A stretch of DNA of 38,088 bases, from contig SVKN01000016.1 of NCBI GenBank assembly GCA_015068445.1, forward strand, positions 1-38,088. The letters run 5' to 3'. The DNA is from Oscillospiraceae bacterium (GTDB taxonomy: Bacteria > Bacillota > Clostridia > Oscillospirales > Butyricicoccaceae). A model generated the notes under the pieces. The model worked only from the letters and a program-made list of their open reading frames with translations. It ran no database searches and was not told where the DNA came from. This document shows, piece by piece, positions 1 to 9,031 of the stretch. The first letter of the stretch is position 1. Each line of letters starts with the position of its first letter. A program made the position numbers and the translations under genes.

Positions 1-903
1 ATCGGCGGACAGGCGCTGCTGGAGGGCATCCTTATGCGCGGGCCGAAGAAGACGGCCATCGTCGTCCGCAAGCCCGACGGCGAGCTGGAGGTCAAAGAGG
101 ACTCCGTCGGCACCGGCAGCCACGGCGCCTTCGCCAAGCTCCCCTTCATCCGCGGCGCCGTCAACCTCTTCGATTCGCTGAAATACGGCATTTCCGCCCT
201 GGAATACTCCGCCTCCTTTTCTGAGGACGGCATGGACGAGCTGACGCCCTTTGAGCAGAAGCTCTATGACAAATACGGCAAGGAGAAAATGGACGCCGTG
301 ATGATGGGCTTCGCCCTGTTCCTCGGCATCCTGCTGCCCATCGGCCTGTTCTTCCTGCTGCCCACCGTGGTGGCGGGGCTGTTCTCCGGCATCCGCGTGG
401 GCGTGCTGAAGAACCTGCTGGAGGGCTGCGTGCGCATCTGCATCTTCCTGGGCTTCATCATTCTCACCTCGAAGCAGAAGGACATCCACCGCACCTATAT
501 GTATCACGGCGCGGAGCACAAGACGATCTTCTGCTACGAAAAGGGCCTGGAGCTGACGGTGGACAACGTCCGGCCCCAGTCCCGCTTCCATCCCAGATGC
601 GGCACCAGCTTCCTCTTCGTCGTCGTCATCATCAGCTCGCTCGTCACTTCGCTGTTCACCTGGCGCACCGTGTGGGTCAGGCTGATCATAAGACTGATGC
701 TCGTGCCCGTCGTCGTCGGCATCAGCTACGAGGTCAACCGCGCCGTGGGGCGCATGGACAACGGCCTCAGCCGCGTGCTGACGGCCCCGGGTCTGTTCAT
801 GCAGCGCTTCACCACCGTGGAGCCCGACGACAGCATGATCGAGGTGGCCATCGAGGCCATCAGGCGGGTCATCCCGCAGGGGGAGGATGAAGACAGATGG
901 TAA
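1..903 (+). CDS. DUF1385 family membrane protein, N-terminus cut by window edge
   Basis: The reading frame is open from base 1, and the first residues (IGGQALLEG) match the usual start of DUF1385 proteins, so only a few N-terminal residues are missing. An internal ATG at 34 is not the true start. Hydrophobic segments lie roughly at residues 92-120, 132-148 and 194-232 counted from that ATG. Between the second and third is a conserved polar stretch with YHGAEHK, and a later HPRCGTSF motif whose His/Glu/Cys residues suggest metal binding. The family is described as predicted metal-dependent membrane proteins of unknown function. It commonly sits directly upstream of prmC in Clostridia, as here, where the two genes overlap by 7 bases. 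Family assignment is confident; function is unknown. Confidence 0.85.
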   Translation: MGGQALLEGILMRGPKKTAIVVRKPDGELEVKEDSVGTGSHGAFAKLPFIRGAVNLFDSLKYGISALEYSASFSEDGMDELTPFEQKLYDKYGKEKMDAVMMGFALFLGILLPIGLFFLLPTVVAGLFSGIRVGVLKNLLEGCVRICIFLGFIILTSKQKDIHRTYMYHGAEHKTIFCYEKGLELTVDNVRPQSRFHPRCGTSFLFVVVIISSLVTSLFTWRTVWVRLIIRLMLVPVVVGISYEVNRAVGRMDNGLSRVLTAPGLFMQRFTTVEPDDSMIEVAIEAIRRVIPQGEDEDRW

Positions 904-1817
904 TCACGCTCAACGACGCGTTTCTCGACGTGCGCAAGGCCCTGCGTCAGCACGGCGTCTCCGGCTGCGATGTGGAGGCCCGAGAGCTCGTATGCAAGGC
1001 CATGAACCTCGATGAGAACGGCTTTTACTCCAAGCGCCGGGACTATATCTTTGAGGACAACGTCAAGGAGATCAGGCGCCTGACGGACCTGCGCCTTTCC
1101 GGCGTTCCCATCCAGCACATCCTCGGCCAGTGGGAGTTTTACGGCCTGCCCTTCAAGGTGACCACGGATACGCTGATCCCGCGCTCCGACACCGAGACGC
1201 TGGTGGACGCCGCCCTGGCCTTTGTCAACGGCCGGACGCGCACCCGCGCCCTCGACCTGTGCTGCGGCACGGGCTGCGTGGGCATCGCGCTGGCGCGCTT
1301 TGCCCGCAGCACGATCACCTGTCTGCTGGCCGATATCTCCATGCCTGCCCTGCGCGTGGCCAAGGATAACGTGGCCCTGAACCGCATGACGCGCTCCGTC
1401 AACGTCGCTACCTGCGACGCCAAAAAGCCCTGCCCGGACATCTTCGGCTCCTTCGACCTCATCACCTGCAACCCGCCCTACATCCCCACCGCCGAGATCG
1501 GCACCCTGGACCCCGAGGTCCAGCGAGAGCCTGCGCTGGCCCTGGACGGCGGGGAGGACGGTCTCGACTTCTACCGCGCCGTGTGCAAAAACTTCAAAAG
1601 CGCCATCCGCGAGGGCGGCGCGCTGATGTTCGAGGTGGGCCTGGGCCAGTACGAGCAGGTCCGCGAGATCATGCTGGCCGCCGGGTTCGAGGACATCGCC
1701 GTCTTCCGCGACCTCAGCGCCATCGAGCGCGTCGTCTGCGGCACCGTGCCCTATACGATCCCCAAGGAAACGATCGAAGAAAATCGAACAGATGTTGCAA
1801 ATTCTGTCCCCGTATGA
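897..1817 (+). CDS. prmC: Peptide chain release factor N5-glutamine methyltransferase PrmC
   Basis: PrmC methylates the glutamine of the GGQ motif of release factors RF1 and RF2, using S-adenosylmethionine. The 306-residue product has an N-terminal helical domain (about 1-90) and a Rossmann methyltransferase domain. The latter contains the SAM loop LCCGTGCVG near residue 120 and the signature NPPY at 192-195, which binds the substrate glutamine. Length is slightly above the usual 280-290, with a short polar tail. The ATG at 897 overlaps the end of the DUF1385 gene, implying coupled translation. The recA promoter lies inside the last codons of this gene. Confidence 0.95.
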   Translation: MVITLNDAFLDVRKALRQHGVSGCDVEARELVCKAMNLDENGFYSKRRDYIFEDNVKEIRRLTDLRLSGVPIQHILGQWEFYGLPFKVTTDTLIPRSDTETLVDAALAFVNGRTRTRALDLCCGTGCVGIALARFARSTITCLLADISMPALRVAKDNVALNRMTRSVNVATCDAKKPCPDIFGSFDLITCNPPYIPTAEIGTLDPEVQREPALALDGGEDGLDFYRAVCKNFKSAIREGGALMFEVGLGQYEQVREIMLAAGFEDIAVFRDLSAIERVVCGTVPYTIPKETIEENRTDVANSVPV

Positions 1818-1823
1818 TATAAT
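1785..1823 (+). promoter_or_regulatory. recA promoter with SOS-box-like operator
   Basis: A sigma-A type promoter is visible: TTGCAA at 1795-1800, a 17-base spacer, and a perfect TATAAT at 1818-1823. Overlapping the -35 element is CGAACAGATGTTGC (1785-1798), which matches the Bacillus/Clostridium LexA box CGAAC-N4-GTTCG at 8 of 10 defined positions. LexA bound there would block RNA polymerase, so DNA-damage induction of recA is expected (inference). The element lies within the 3' end of prmC, and recA starts about 38 bases after the -10. Confidence 0.7.
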
Positions 1824-1861
1824 GGTCGTATCAAATCGAATCAATATTTGAGGTGTGACAT

Positions 1862-2968
1862 ATGGATAAAAAGACTGCACTGGATACCGCGATCAAGCAG
1901 CTGGAGAAGGCTTACGGCAAGGGCGCCGTCATGCGCCTGGGCGACACCTCCAGCCTCAACGTGGAGGCCATCTCCACGGGCTCCATCTCCCTCGACGCCG
2001 CCCTCGGCATCGGCGGCGTGCCCAAGGGCAGGATCGTGGAGATCTACGGTCCCGAGAGCTCGGGCAAAACGACCATCGCCCTTCACATCATCGCCTCCGC
2101 CCAGAAGCAGGGCGGCGAGGCTGCCTTCATCGACGCCGAGCACGCCCTCGACCCCGTCTACGCCAAGGCGCTGGGCGTCGATACCGACAATCTGCTGGTG
2201 GCGCAGCCCGACAACGGCGAGCAGGCCCTCGAGATCGCCGAGGCTCTCGTGCGCTCCGGCGCCATCGACGTCCTCGTCGTCGACTCCGTTGCCGCGCTGG
2301 TGCCCAAGGCCGAGATCGAGGGCGAGATGGGCGACAGCTTCGTCGGCCTGCACGCCCGCCTGATGTCCCAGGCACTGCGCAAGCTGACGGGCGCGATCTC
2401 CCGCTCCAACTGCGTCGTCATCTTCATCAACCAGCTGCGCGAGAAGATCGGCGTCATGTACGGCAACCCCGAGGTCACCACCGGCGGCCGCGCGCTGAAG
2501 TTCTATTCCACGGTCCGCATCGAGATCAGGCGCACCGAGCACATCAAGAACGGCACCACCCTCATGGGCAGCCGCACCCGCGCCAAGGTCGTCAAGAACA
2601 AGATCGCGCCCCCGTTCAAGGAGGCCGAGTTCGATATCATGTACGGCGAGGGCATCTCCAAGGTCGGCGAGCTGGTCGATATGGGCGTCAAGTTCGGCTT
2701 CGTCCAGAAGGCCGGCGCCTGGTTCTCCATGGGCGAGACCCGCCTGGGCCAGGGCCGCGACGCCGCGAAGCAATATTTCAAGGACCATCCCGACGAGGCC
2801 GACGAGCTGCAGCGCAGGATCATGGACAAGCTGCTGAACAAGGACGAGAAGGACGAGCAGAAGGCGTCCGCGCCCGCGGCAGCCAACGCCGTGCCCGCAG
2901 AGCCCCGCAAGCCCAAGACCGGCGGCGTAGAGATCTTCGCCGACGATTTCGAGGACGACGAGGTCTGA
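1862..2968 (+). CDS. recA: Recombinase RecA
   Basis: RecA forms the ATP-dependent filament on single-stranded DNA that drives strand exchange in recombination and stimulates LexA self-cleavage. The 368-residue protein carries Walker A GPESSGKT at residues 63-70, the downstream [11 protein letters not shown] segment (Walker B), and the [19 protein letters not shown] region preceding the L2 DNA-binding loop. The C-terminal tail is acidic ([10 protein letters not shown]), as in most RecA proteins. The ATG at 1862 follows a GAGGTG ribosome-binding site at 1850-1855. recX follows after 4 bases, a common pairing. Confidence 0.98.
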   Translation: MDKKTALDTAIKQLEKAYGKGAVMRLGDTSSLNVEAISTGSISLDAALGIGGVPKGRIVEIYGPESSGKTTIALHIIASAQKQGGEAAFIDAEHALDPVYAKALGVDTDNLLVAQPDNGEQALEIAEALVRSGAIDVLVVDSVAALVPKAEIEGEMGDSFVGLHARLMSQALRKLTGAISRSNCVVIFINQLREKIGVMYGNPEVTTGGRALKFYSTVRIEIRRTEHIKNGTTLMGSRTRAKVVKNKIAPPFKEAEFDIMYGEGISKVGELVDMGVKFGFVQKAGAWFSMGETRLGQGRDAAKQYFKDHPDEADELQRRIMDKLLNKDEKDEQKASAPAAANAVPAEPRKPKTGGVEIFADDFEDDEV

Positions 2969-2972
2969 TCCC

Positions 2973-3446
2973 GTGTCGGAGGACAGCAAAAGCAAGGCGT
3001 TGACCACGGCGGCCAACGTGCTGACCTATCAGAACCGCAGCGCGCAGGCCCTCTATGACCGCCTGTTGGAAAAGCAGATCGCGGAGGAGGACGCCGCCTA
3101 CGCCGTCTCCCGCCTGATCGAGTTGGGCTTTCTCAACGATGAGCAGTACGCTTCCGACCTGATCGCCCAGTACCGCGCCCGCGGCTGGGGCAAGACCCGG
3201 ATCAAGCAGGAGCTTCGCAAAAAGAAGCTGGAGCCGGACCTGATCGAGGCCCTGCTGGAGGACTTCGAGCCCGACTACGACAAAATGCAGAGGCTGATCG
3301 CCGCTAAGCTCCGGGGGGAGACGGATCCCGACCGGGCCACGCTCAAGCGCGTGTCCGACAGCCTCGCCCGCAAGGGCTTCACCTGGGAGCAGATCAGACG
3401 CGCCCTCGACCAATACACCGAGCAGTTGGAGGAGTTTGAATCGTGA
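2973..3446 (+). CDS. recX: Regulatory protein RecX
   Basis: RecX binds RecA filaments and modulates (usually inhibits) recombinase activity. The 157-residue product is all-helical with RecX-type three-helix repeats. Recognisable segments are RLIELGFLNDEQYASDLI near residues 46-63 and GKTRIKQELRKKKL just after. The GTG start at 2973 lies 4 bases behind the recA stop, and a start near the recA end fits the family. The gene ends with GTGA, so its stop overlaps the GTG start of rimO. Position directly after recA supports the call. Confidence 0.9.
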   Translation: MSEDSKSKALTTAANVLTYQNRSAQALYDRLLEKQIAEEDAAYAVSRLIELGFLNDEQYASDLIAQYRARGWGKTRIKQELRKKKLEPDLIEALLEDFEPDYDKMQRLIAAKLRGETDPDRATLKRVSDSLARKGFTWEQIRRALDQYTEQLEEFES

Positions 3447-4774
3447 CCGAGAAAATATTTCTGCTGTCTCTTGGCTGTGCCAAGAATCTTGTCAATTCTG
3501 AGCAGATGCTGTCCATCCTCGAAAAGGAGGGCTGCACGATCGTCGAAGCTCCCGAGGACTGCGACATCGCCATCGTCAACACCTGCGGCTTCATCGACTC
3601 CGCCAAAAGCGAGGCCATCGACGCCATCCTCAAGCTGGCGCACCTCAAGCAGGAGGGCGTCATCCGCGGTCTGATCGTCACCGGCTGCCTTACAGAGCGC
3701 TACAAGGACGAGTTCCTGAAGGAGCTGCCCGAGGTGGACGCCGCCCTGGGCACCGGCAGCTACAACGATATCGCCGAGGCCGTCCGCGCCGTGTCAGAGG
3801 GCAGCGGGGGAGAGTGGTACAAGCCCGCCGCCTCCTGCGCCTTCGACGGCGAGCGAAAGCTGCTGACGCCCAATTACTATGCCTATCTGCGCATCGCCGA
3901 GGGCTGCGACAACCGCTGTTCCTACTGCGTGATCCCCTATATCCGGGGCCGCTACCGCAGCCGCGAGATGAACGGCCTCATCGAGGAGGCCAGGAGCCTC
4001 GCCGCCCGCGGCGTCAAAGAGCTGCTCGTTATCGCCCAGGACATCACCCGCTACGGCATCGACCTCTACGGCGAGCGCTGTCTTTACAAGCTGCTGGAGG
4101 AGCTGTGCAGGATCGACGGCATCGAGTGGATCCGCCTGCACTACATGTATCCCGACGAGATCGACGACCGCCTGCTGGAGACGATCCGCGACAATGACAA
4201 GATCCTCAAATACTTCGACATCCCCCTGCAGCACATCAACGACAAGGTGCTCAAGGAGATGAACCGCCGCGGAAACGGTCAGCTGATCCGCGAGCGCATC
4301 GACAAGATCCGCGCCATGATGCCCGACGCCATCTTCCGCACCAGCATGATCGTCGGCTTCCCCGGTGAGACGGAAGAGCAGTTCCAGGAGCTTTATGACT
4401 TTCTGGAAGAATACAGGCTTGAAAGAGCGGGCTTTTTCTGTTATTCTCAAGAAGAAGGCGCCCCCTCCGCCGCCCGGGAGGATCAGATCCCCGAGGAGGT
4501 CAAGGAGGACCGCCGCAACCGTCTGTTCGTGCTGCAGGAGCGCATCATGGACGACTTCTCTGCCGGCCTCATCGGCCGGGAGCTGATGGTCCTGTGCTGC
4601 GGTCTCGATGAAAGCGGCAGGCAGTACGGTCGTTCCTACATGGATTCCGCCGACGTCGACGGCGTCGTGTTCTTCGACGACGAGACAATCAAAGAGGGCG
4701 AGTTCGTCACCGTCAGGGTCGTTGATGCCGTTGCCAGCGAGCTTTACGGTGAGGTCGTCGCCCGGGAGGAGTAG
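3443..4774 (+). CDS. rimO: Ribosomal protein uS12 methylthiotransferase RimO
   Basis: RimO is a radical-SAM enzyme with two iron-sulfur clusters that adds a methylthio group to an aspartate of ribosomal protein S12. The 443-residue product shows the N-terminal cluster cysteines C12, C48 and C82, the radical-SAM CxxxCxxC at C155/C159/C162, and a C-terminal TRAM-like domain from about residue 375. The LGCAKNLVNSE start is typical of RimO rather than of the tRNA enzyme MiaB. The GTG start overlaps the recX stop, with GGAGG upstream at about 3428. It is cotranscribed with recA-recX and pgsA by spacing. Confidence 0.95.
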   Translation: MTEKIFLLSLGCAKNLVNSEQMLSILEKEGCTIVEAPEDCDIAIVNTCGFIDSAKSEAIDAILKLAHLKQEGVIRGLIVTGCLTERYKDEFLKELPEVDAALGTGSYNDIAEAVRAVSEGSGGEWYKPAASCAFDGERKLLTPNYYAYLRIAEGCDNRCSYCVIPYIRGRYRSREMNGLIEEARSLAARGVKELLVIAQDITRYGIDLYGERCLYKLLEELCRIDGIEWIRLHYMYPDEIDDRLLETIRDNDKILKYFDIPLQHINDKVLKEMNRRGNGQLIRERIDKIRAMMPDAIFRTSMIVGFPGETEEQFQELYDFLEEYRLERAGFFCYSQEEGAPSAAREDQIPEEVKEDRRNRLFVLQERIMDDFSAGLIGRELMVLCCGLDESGRQYGRSYMDSADVDGVVFFDDETIKEGEFVTVRVVDAVASELYGEVVAREE

Positions 4775-4778
4775 AGAG

Positions 4779-5336
4779 ATGACCGTAGCCAATATGATCA
4801 CCCTCGGCAGGATCGCGCTGATCCCCATCTTCATGTATTCCGCCATTTCCGAAGGCGCGCGGGGCAACATCGTCGCGCTGTGTTTGTTCGCCATCGCCAG
4901 CTTTTCCGACGCCATCGACGGCTACGTGGCCCGCCGGTTCAACCAGATCACCGACTTCGGCAAGCTGGTGGACCCTCTGGCCGACAAGCTGCTCGTCATG
5001 TCGGCGCTGCTGATCCTGCTGGAACAGGGGCAGCTGCGCGCCTGGCACTGCGTCGTGATCCTTGCCCGCGAGTTCACCGTTTCGTCCCTGCGGAGCATCG
5101 CCGCCTCCAAGGGCGTCGTGCTGGCCGCCTCCAAATGGGGCAAGCTCAAGACGACGTCCCAGCTCATCTGTATCCTTTACATGCTGGCGGGCTTCAACGA
5201 CATCCCGCTGTTCGGCGATTTCACGCTCAAGCACATCCTCGTCTGGGTCATGCTGATCCTGACGGTCTATTCCGGTTACGATTATCTCAGACGCAATTTC
5301 AACCTGATCAAAGACGGTGTCGTCAAAGGAGATTGA
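4779..5336 (+). CDS. pgsA: CDP-diacylglycerol-glycerol-3-phosphate 3-phosphatidyltransferase
   Basis: PgsA makes phosphatidylglycerol phosphate, the committed step to anionic phospholipids, in the cytoplasmic membrane. The CDP-alcohol phosphotransferase motif D-G-x2-A-R-x8-G-x3-D-x3-D is complete in the segment beginning SDAIDGYVARR. The 185-residue protein has several membrane helices and begins MTVANMITLGRI, the standard family start. This fixes the ATG at 4779, although the frame is open further upstream inside rimO. It follows rimO by 4 bases and precedes cysS by 4 bases. Confidence 0.95.
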   Translation: MTVANMITLGRIALIPIFMYSAISEGARGNIVALCLFAIASFSDAIDGYVARRFNQITDFGKLVDPLADKLLVMSALLILLEQGQLRAWHCVVILAREFTVSSLRSIAASKGVVLAASKWGKLKTTSQLICILYMLAGFNDIPLFGDFTLKHILVWVMLILTVYSGYDYLRRNFNLIKDGVVKGD

Positions 5337-5340
5337 TAAT

Positions 5341-6741
5341 ATGAAAGTATTCAACACCCTCACCAGAAAGAAAGAGGAGCTCGTTCCCATCACCCCGGGC
5401 GAGATCAAGATGTATTCCTGCGGTCCTACGGTCTACAACTATTTCCACATCGGCAACGCCCGCCCCTTTATCATGTTCGATCTGCTGCGCTGCTACCTGG
5501 AGTACCGCGGCTACAACGTGCGCTTCGTGCAGAACTTCACCGATATCGACGACAAGGTGATCAACAAGGCGAACGAAGAGAACACCACCTACGACAAGAT
5601 CGCCGAGCGCTATATCAAGGAGTATTTCACCGACGCCGAGGGCCTGAAGATCAAGCGCGCCACGGTCCATCCCAAGGCCACCGACATGATCGACGAGATC
5701 ATCGACATCGTCAGCACGCTGATCGAGAAAGGCTACGCCTATGAGGCCGGCGGCGACGTCTATTACCGCGTCAAGGCTTTCCCGGAATACGGCAAGCTGT
5801 CCCATCAGCCGCTGGAGGATCTGGAGGCCGGCGCTCGCATCGACGTGCGCGAGCATAAGGAGGACCCCATGGACTTCGCCCTGTGGAAGGGCGCGAAGCC
5901 CGGCGAGCCCAGTTGGGATTCTCCCTGGGGCAAGGGCCGTCCCGGCTGGCACATCGAGTGTTCCGCCATGGCCCGCAAGTACCTGGGCGAGACCATCGAT
6001 ATCCATACCGGCGGCGTCGATCTGATCTTCCCGCACCACGAGAACGAGATCGCCCAGTCCGAAGCGGCCAACGGCAAGCCCTTCGCCCACTACTGGCTGC
6101 ACAACGCCTTCCTCAACGTCGATAACCAGAAGATGGGAAAGTCCCTGGGCAACTTCTTCACGGCCCGTGACGCCGCGGCAGCCTACGGCTATGACACCAT
6201 CCGCTTCTTCATGGTGTCGGCCCACTACCGCACGCCGCTCAACTATTCGCAGGAGTCTTTGGAGCAGGCAAAAGCCTCTCTGGCGCGCATCAACGCCGCC
6301 TTCTCGAACCTGCGCTTCCTCCGCGGCAACGCGCAGGACGGCGACATGACCGAAAAGGAGGCCGTCTCCGCCGCCTCCTTTGACGGCTACCGCACCCGCT
6401 TCTGTGACGCCATGGACGACGATCTGAACACCGCCGACGCCGTGTCTGTCATCTTCGAGCTGGTGCGCGAGATCAACACCGTCTGCGCCGAGAAGGATGT
6501 CACCAAGGCATACGCTGTGGCCGCTCTCGCCATCTTGAGCGAGCTGTGCGGCGTGTTGTCCATCGGCCAGGTCGAAGAGGAAAAGTCCCTGGACGACGAG
6601 ATCGAGCAGCTGATCGCCCAGCGCCAGGCTGCCCGCAAAGCCAAAAACTGGGCCGAGGCCGACCGCATCCGCGACGACCTCAAGGCCCGCGGCATCATCC
6701 TCGAAGACACCCCCCAGGGCGTCAAGTGGAGCAGAGCGTAA
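5341..6741 (+). CDS. cysS: Cysteinyl-tRNA synthetase
   Basis: This class I synthetase charges tRNA-Cys. The 466-residue product has the HIGN form of the HIGH motif at residues 36-39 and KMGKS (KMSKS loop) at 264-268. Zinc ligands include C27 and C207, with the HHENE segment downstream. Length matches the family. The ATG at 5341 has an excellent AAAGGAG site at 5325-5331. In-frame codons upstream belong to the end of pgsA and are not the start. The gene is followed by a strong terminator at 6756-6789 that closes the recA-to-cysS run. Confidence 0.97.
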   Translation: MKVFNTLTRKKEELVPITPGEIKMYSCGPTVYNYFHIGNARPFIMFDLLRCYLEYRGYNVRFVQNFTDIDDKVINKANEENTTYDKIAERYIKEYFTDAEGLKIKRATVHPKATDMIDEIIDIVSTLIEKGYAYEAGGDVYYRVKAFPEYGKLSHQPLEDLEAGARIDVREHKEDPMDFALWKGAKPGEPSWDSPWGKGRPGWHIECSAMARKYLGETIDIHTGGVDLIFPHHENEIAQSEAANGKPFAHYWLHNAFLNVDNQKMGKSLGNFFTARDAAAAYGYDTIRFFMVSAHYRTPLNYSQESLEQAKASLARINAAFSNLRFLRGNAQDGDMTEKEAVSAASFDGYRTRFCDAMDDDLNTADAVSVIFELVREINTVCAEKDVTKAYAVAALAILSELCGVLSIGQVEEEKSLDDEIEQLIAQRQAARKAKNWAEADRIRDDLKARGIILEDTPQGVKWSRA

Positions 6742-6755
6742 TATCACAAAGCATC

Positions 6756-6789
6756 AAACAGGGAGCGGTTTTCACCGCTCCCTGTTTTT
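6756..6789 (+). terminator. Rho-independent terminator after cysS, possibly bidirectional
   Basis: There is a perfect 13-base-pair stem with arms 6756-6768 and 6775-6787 and a 6-base loop. On the + strand it runs into T5 (6785-6789). Read on the minus strand it is followed by three T residues and lies just past the spoIVB stop, so it probably serves both convergent genes. Confidence 0.85.
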
Positions 6790-6792
6790 GCG

Positions 6793-7815
6793 TCACGCTG
6801 CGTCGGCGTACTCCTCCGCGGCCTCCAGCATCCGGTCGATGGCGATGCCGTAGCCCCGCGTCGGGTCGTCGACGAGGACGTGGGTGACGGCGCCGATCAG
6901 CCTGCCATTCTGGAGGATCGGGCTGCCGCTCATGCCCTGCACGATGCCGCCTGTCCGCTTGAGCAGCGCTTCATCCGTCACGGTCAGGATGAAATCGCGG
7001 CCCGAGTCGTCAGACGCGCCGGTCTTGATCAGCATCGCGTCATACCGCCGCGCGTCCGTCCCCTCCGCGTTGACGACCAGCTCCACGGGGCCCGGCACCA
7101 CCTCGTCCAGCGGCGCGGTCTCCATGATCTGGGCGCCTTCGTAAACGGTCTCGTCCGTCAGACGCCCGAAGACGCCGCGCTCCGTGTTGGCATACAGTAC
7201 GCCGCTGTCACGCGTCATGTCGAACTCGCCCGTCAGCTGTCCCGGCGCGCCCGACGCGCCCCTGATGACGCCGACCACCGTCGAGCCCATGACCGCGCCG
7301 TTCTCCAGCGGGATCAGCGTCCCGGTGTCCGGATCACAGACGCCGTGGCCCAGCGCACCGAAAACGCCCGTCTCGGGATCGACGAAGGTGATCGTCCCGA
7401 TGCCCGCCATGCTGTCGCGCACCCACGCGCCCAGACGATAGCCCCACTCCGCGGGCAGCAGACCCGTCACCGTCACGGTCATTTCCGCGCCGTTTCGCCG
7501 CACGGTCAGTGTGACCTCGTCCTCCGTCAGCGCCGCCAGTGCCGCCGAAAGCGCCTCGTTCGTTTCGACCATGTTTCCGTTCACCGCCGTGATGACGTCC
7601 CCGGGCAGCAGCCCCGCCGTTCGCGCGGGCGTCCGATCGTCAGGGAAGCCGATCACCATCGCCCCGCCGGAGAAGAGCTTGATCCCCGTAGTCCGCCCCA
7701 GCGGGATCACAGACCGACCTGCGGCCAGCGCTGTTCCGCTGACGCAGAGCAGGATCAGCGCCAGACAGACGGCGAACGACGAAATTGAAAAGGAATGATT
7801 CTTGCTTTTCGTCAT
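6793..7815 (-). CDS. spoIVB: SpoIVB peptidase (S55 family)
   Basis: SpoIVB is made in the forespore, secreted into the space between the two membranes, and cleaves SpoIVFA to release SpoIVFB protease for pro-sigma-K activation. The 340-residue product has an N-terminal signal/anchor helix (about 11-32), then a PDZ domain (about 50-115, with GLLPGDVITAVNG). The S55 protease domain carries His157 in GALGHGV and the serine motif GMSGSP at 295-299. Bacillus subtilis SpoIVB is longer (426 residues) but has the same order. A GGAG site lies 8 bases before the ATG. The gene is usually next to spo0A; here fba and pfp intervene and it points the other way. Confidence 0.93.
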   Translation of the reverse strand: MTKSKNHSFSISSFAVCLALILLCVSGTALAAGRSVIPLGRTTGIKLFSGGAMVIGFPDDRTPARTAGLLPGDVITAVNGNMVETNEALSAALAALTEDEVTLTVRRNGAEMTVTVTGLLPAEWGYRLGAWVRDSMAGIGTITFVDPETGVFGALGHGVCDPDTGTLIPLENGAVMGSTVVGVIRGASGAPGQLTGEFDMTRDSGVLYANTERGVFGRLTDETVYEGAQIMETAPLDEVVPGPVELVVNAEGTDARRYDAMLIKTGASDDSGRDFILTVTDEALLKRTGGIVQGMSGSPILQNGRLIGAVTHVLVDDPTRGYGIAIDRMLEAAEEYADAA

Positions 7816-7899
7816 GCTTCACGCTCCTTTCCGCATCAGTTTGCCCGATCTTCCAGTCAAATTGACGGACAAAACATGTCATTCCGGGAAAGAAGACGC

Positions 7900-7934
7900 A
7901 AAAACGCCGTCTCAGCGCGCTGAGACGGCGTTTT
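7900..7934 (-). terminator. Rho-independent terminator after fba
   Basis: A perfectly palindromic sequence at 7901-7934 gives a 15-base-pair stem with a CGCG loop, ending on the minus strand in T5. It starts 17 bases past the fba stop and separates fba from spoIVB. It is also symmetrical enough to work on the + strand (T4). Confidence 0.85.
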
Positions 7935-7950
7935 CCAGTTTTTGATCGAT

Positions 7951-8886
7951 TTACAGGCGGTTCGACGAGCCCAGCACGTCGCGCATCTTGTGGGCGACGA
8001 TGCTCTTGATGGCCTCGCGGCCGGGGGCCAGGAACTGACGGGGATCGAAGTGCTCCGGATGCTCGGCTAGATGCTGACGCACGGCAGCGGTCATGCAGAT
8101 GCGCAGATCGGAGTCGATGTTGATCTTGCACACGGCCATCTTGGCGGCCTGGCGCAGCATATCCTCGGGAATGCCGATGGCGTCGGGCATGGCGCCGCCG
8201 AACTTGTTGACCAGCGCCACGTACTCCTGGGGCACGGAGGAAGCGCCGTGCAGCACGATGGGGAAGCCCTCCAGACGGTTCTGGATCTTCTCCAGGATGT
8301 CGAAGCGCAGGCGAGGCTTCTGGCCGGGCTTGAACTTGTAAGCGCCGTGGCTGGTGCCGATGGCGATGGCCAGTGAATCGACGCCCGTGCGTGCCACGAA
8401 CTCCTCCACCTGGGCGGGATCGGTGAACTGCGCGTCCTCGTCGGCCACGTTGACGTCGTCCTCGATGCCGGCCAGCTTGCCCAGCTCGCCCTCGACCACG
8501 ACGCCCTTGGAATGGGCGTAATCGACGACCTGCTTCGTCAGGGCGATGTTCTCCTCGAAGCTGTATTTGGAGCCGTCGATCATGACGGAGGAAAAGCCGC
8601 CGTCCACACAGGCCTTGCAGATATCGAAGTTCTCGCCGTGATCCAGATGCAGTGCGATGGGCAGGTTGGTCTCCAGAATAGCGGCCTCCACGAGCTTGAC
8701 CAGATAGGTGTGGCGGGCGTACTTGCGCGCGCCGGCAGAGACCTGCAGGATGACGGGGGACTTCTCCTCCAGCGCGGCCTCGGTGATGCCCTGAATGATC
8801 TCCATATTGTTGACGTTGAAGGCGCCGATGGCGTAGCCGCCCTTGTAAGCCTTCTCGAACATTTCAGTCGTTGTGACCAGTGGCAT
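7951..8886 (-). CDS. fba: Class II fructose-1,6-bisphosphate aldolase
   Basis: The enzyme splits fructose-1,6-bisphosphate into dihydroxyacetone phosphate and glyceraldehyde-3-phosphate, using a metal ion. The 311-residue product starts MPLVTTTEMF and has the zinc-binding HLDHGE motif near residue 81-86, the VEGELG segment, and the substrate-binding GASSVP motif. It belongs to the zinc-dependent class II group. The ATG at 8886 is preceded by a full AGGAGG on the minus strand (complement of 8895-8900), which rules out the longer upstream frame. The promoter is at 8920-8948 and the next gene, pfp, is divergent. Confidence 0.96.
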   Translation of the reverse strand: MPLVTTTEMFEKAYKGGYAIGAFNVNNMEIIQGITEAALEEKSPVILQVSAGARKYARHTYLVKLVEAAILETNLPIALHLDHGENFDICKACVDGGFSSVMIDGSKYSFEENIALTKQVVDYAHSKGVVVEGELGKLAGIEDDVNVADEDAQFTDPAQVEEFVARTGVDSLAIAIGTSHGAYKFKPGQKPRLRFDILEKIQNRLEGFPIVLHGASSVPQEYVALVNKFGGAMPDAIGIPEDMLRQAAKMAVCKINIDSDLRICMTAAVRQHLAEHPEHFDPRQFLAPGREAIKSIVAHKMRDVLGSSNRL

Positions 8887-8919
8887 GTAGTTTTCCTCCT
8901 GACATGATGTATTATCCTT

Positions 8920-8948
8920 ATTATACAAGCATTTTGTTATACTTGCAA
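8920..8948 (-). promoter_or_regulatory. fba promoter, sigma-A type
   Basis: On the minus strand TTGCAA (complement of 8943-8948) is followed after 17 bases by a perfect TATAAT (complement of 8920-8925). The -10 is about 35 bases from the fba ATG. The same 145-base region must also hold the pfp promoter on the other strand. I see only weak candidates for that one in the AT-rich stretch 8961-9010. Confidence 0.75.
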
Positions 8949-9031
8949 TCGCTGAAACAGTTGTTTTTTGCTTTGCAGTATGTTAAACTCAAATTATTAA
9001 ATTAATATTTATCGAAATGGAGGAGTCATAA

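Noticed and set aside
7901..7934. Perfect 34-base palindrome considered as an operator or recombination site
   Set aside because: It lies just past the fba stop, has a GC-rich stem and a flanking T run, and no other copy was noticed, so a terminator explains it.
8943..8948. TTGCAA hexamer shared by the recA and fba promoters as a common regulator site
   Set aside because: In both cases it is simply the -35 element at the correct spacing; two six-base matches are not evidence of a shared factor.
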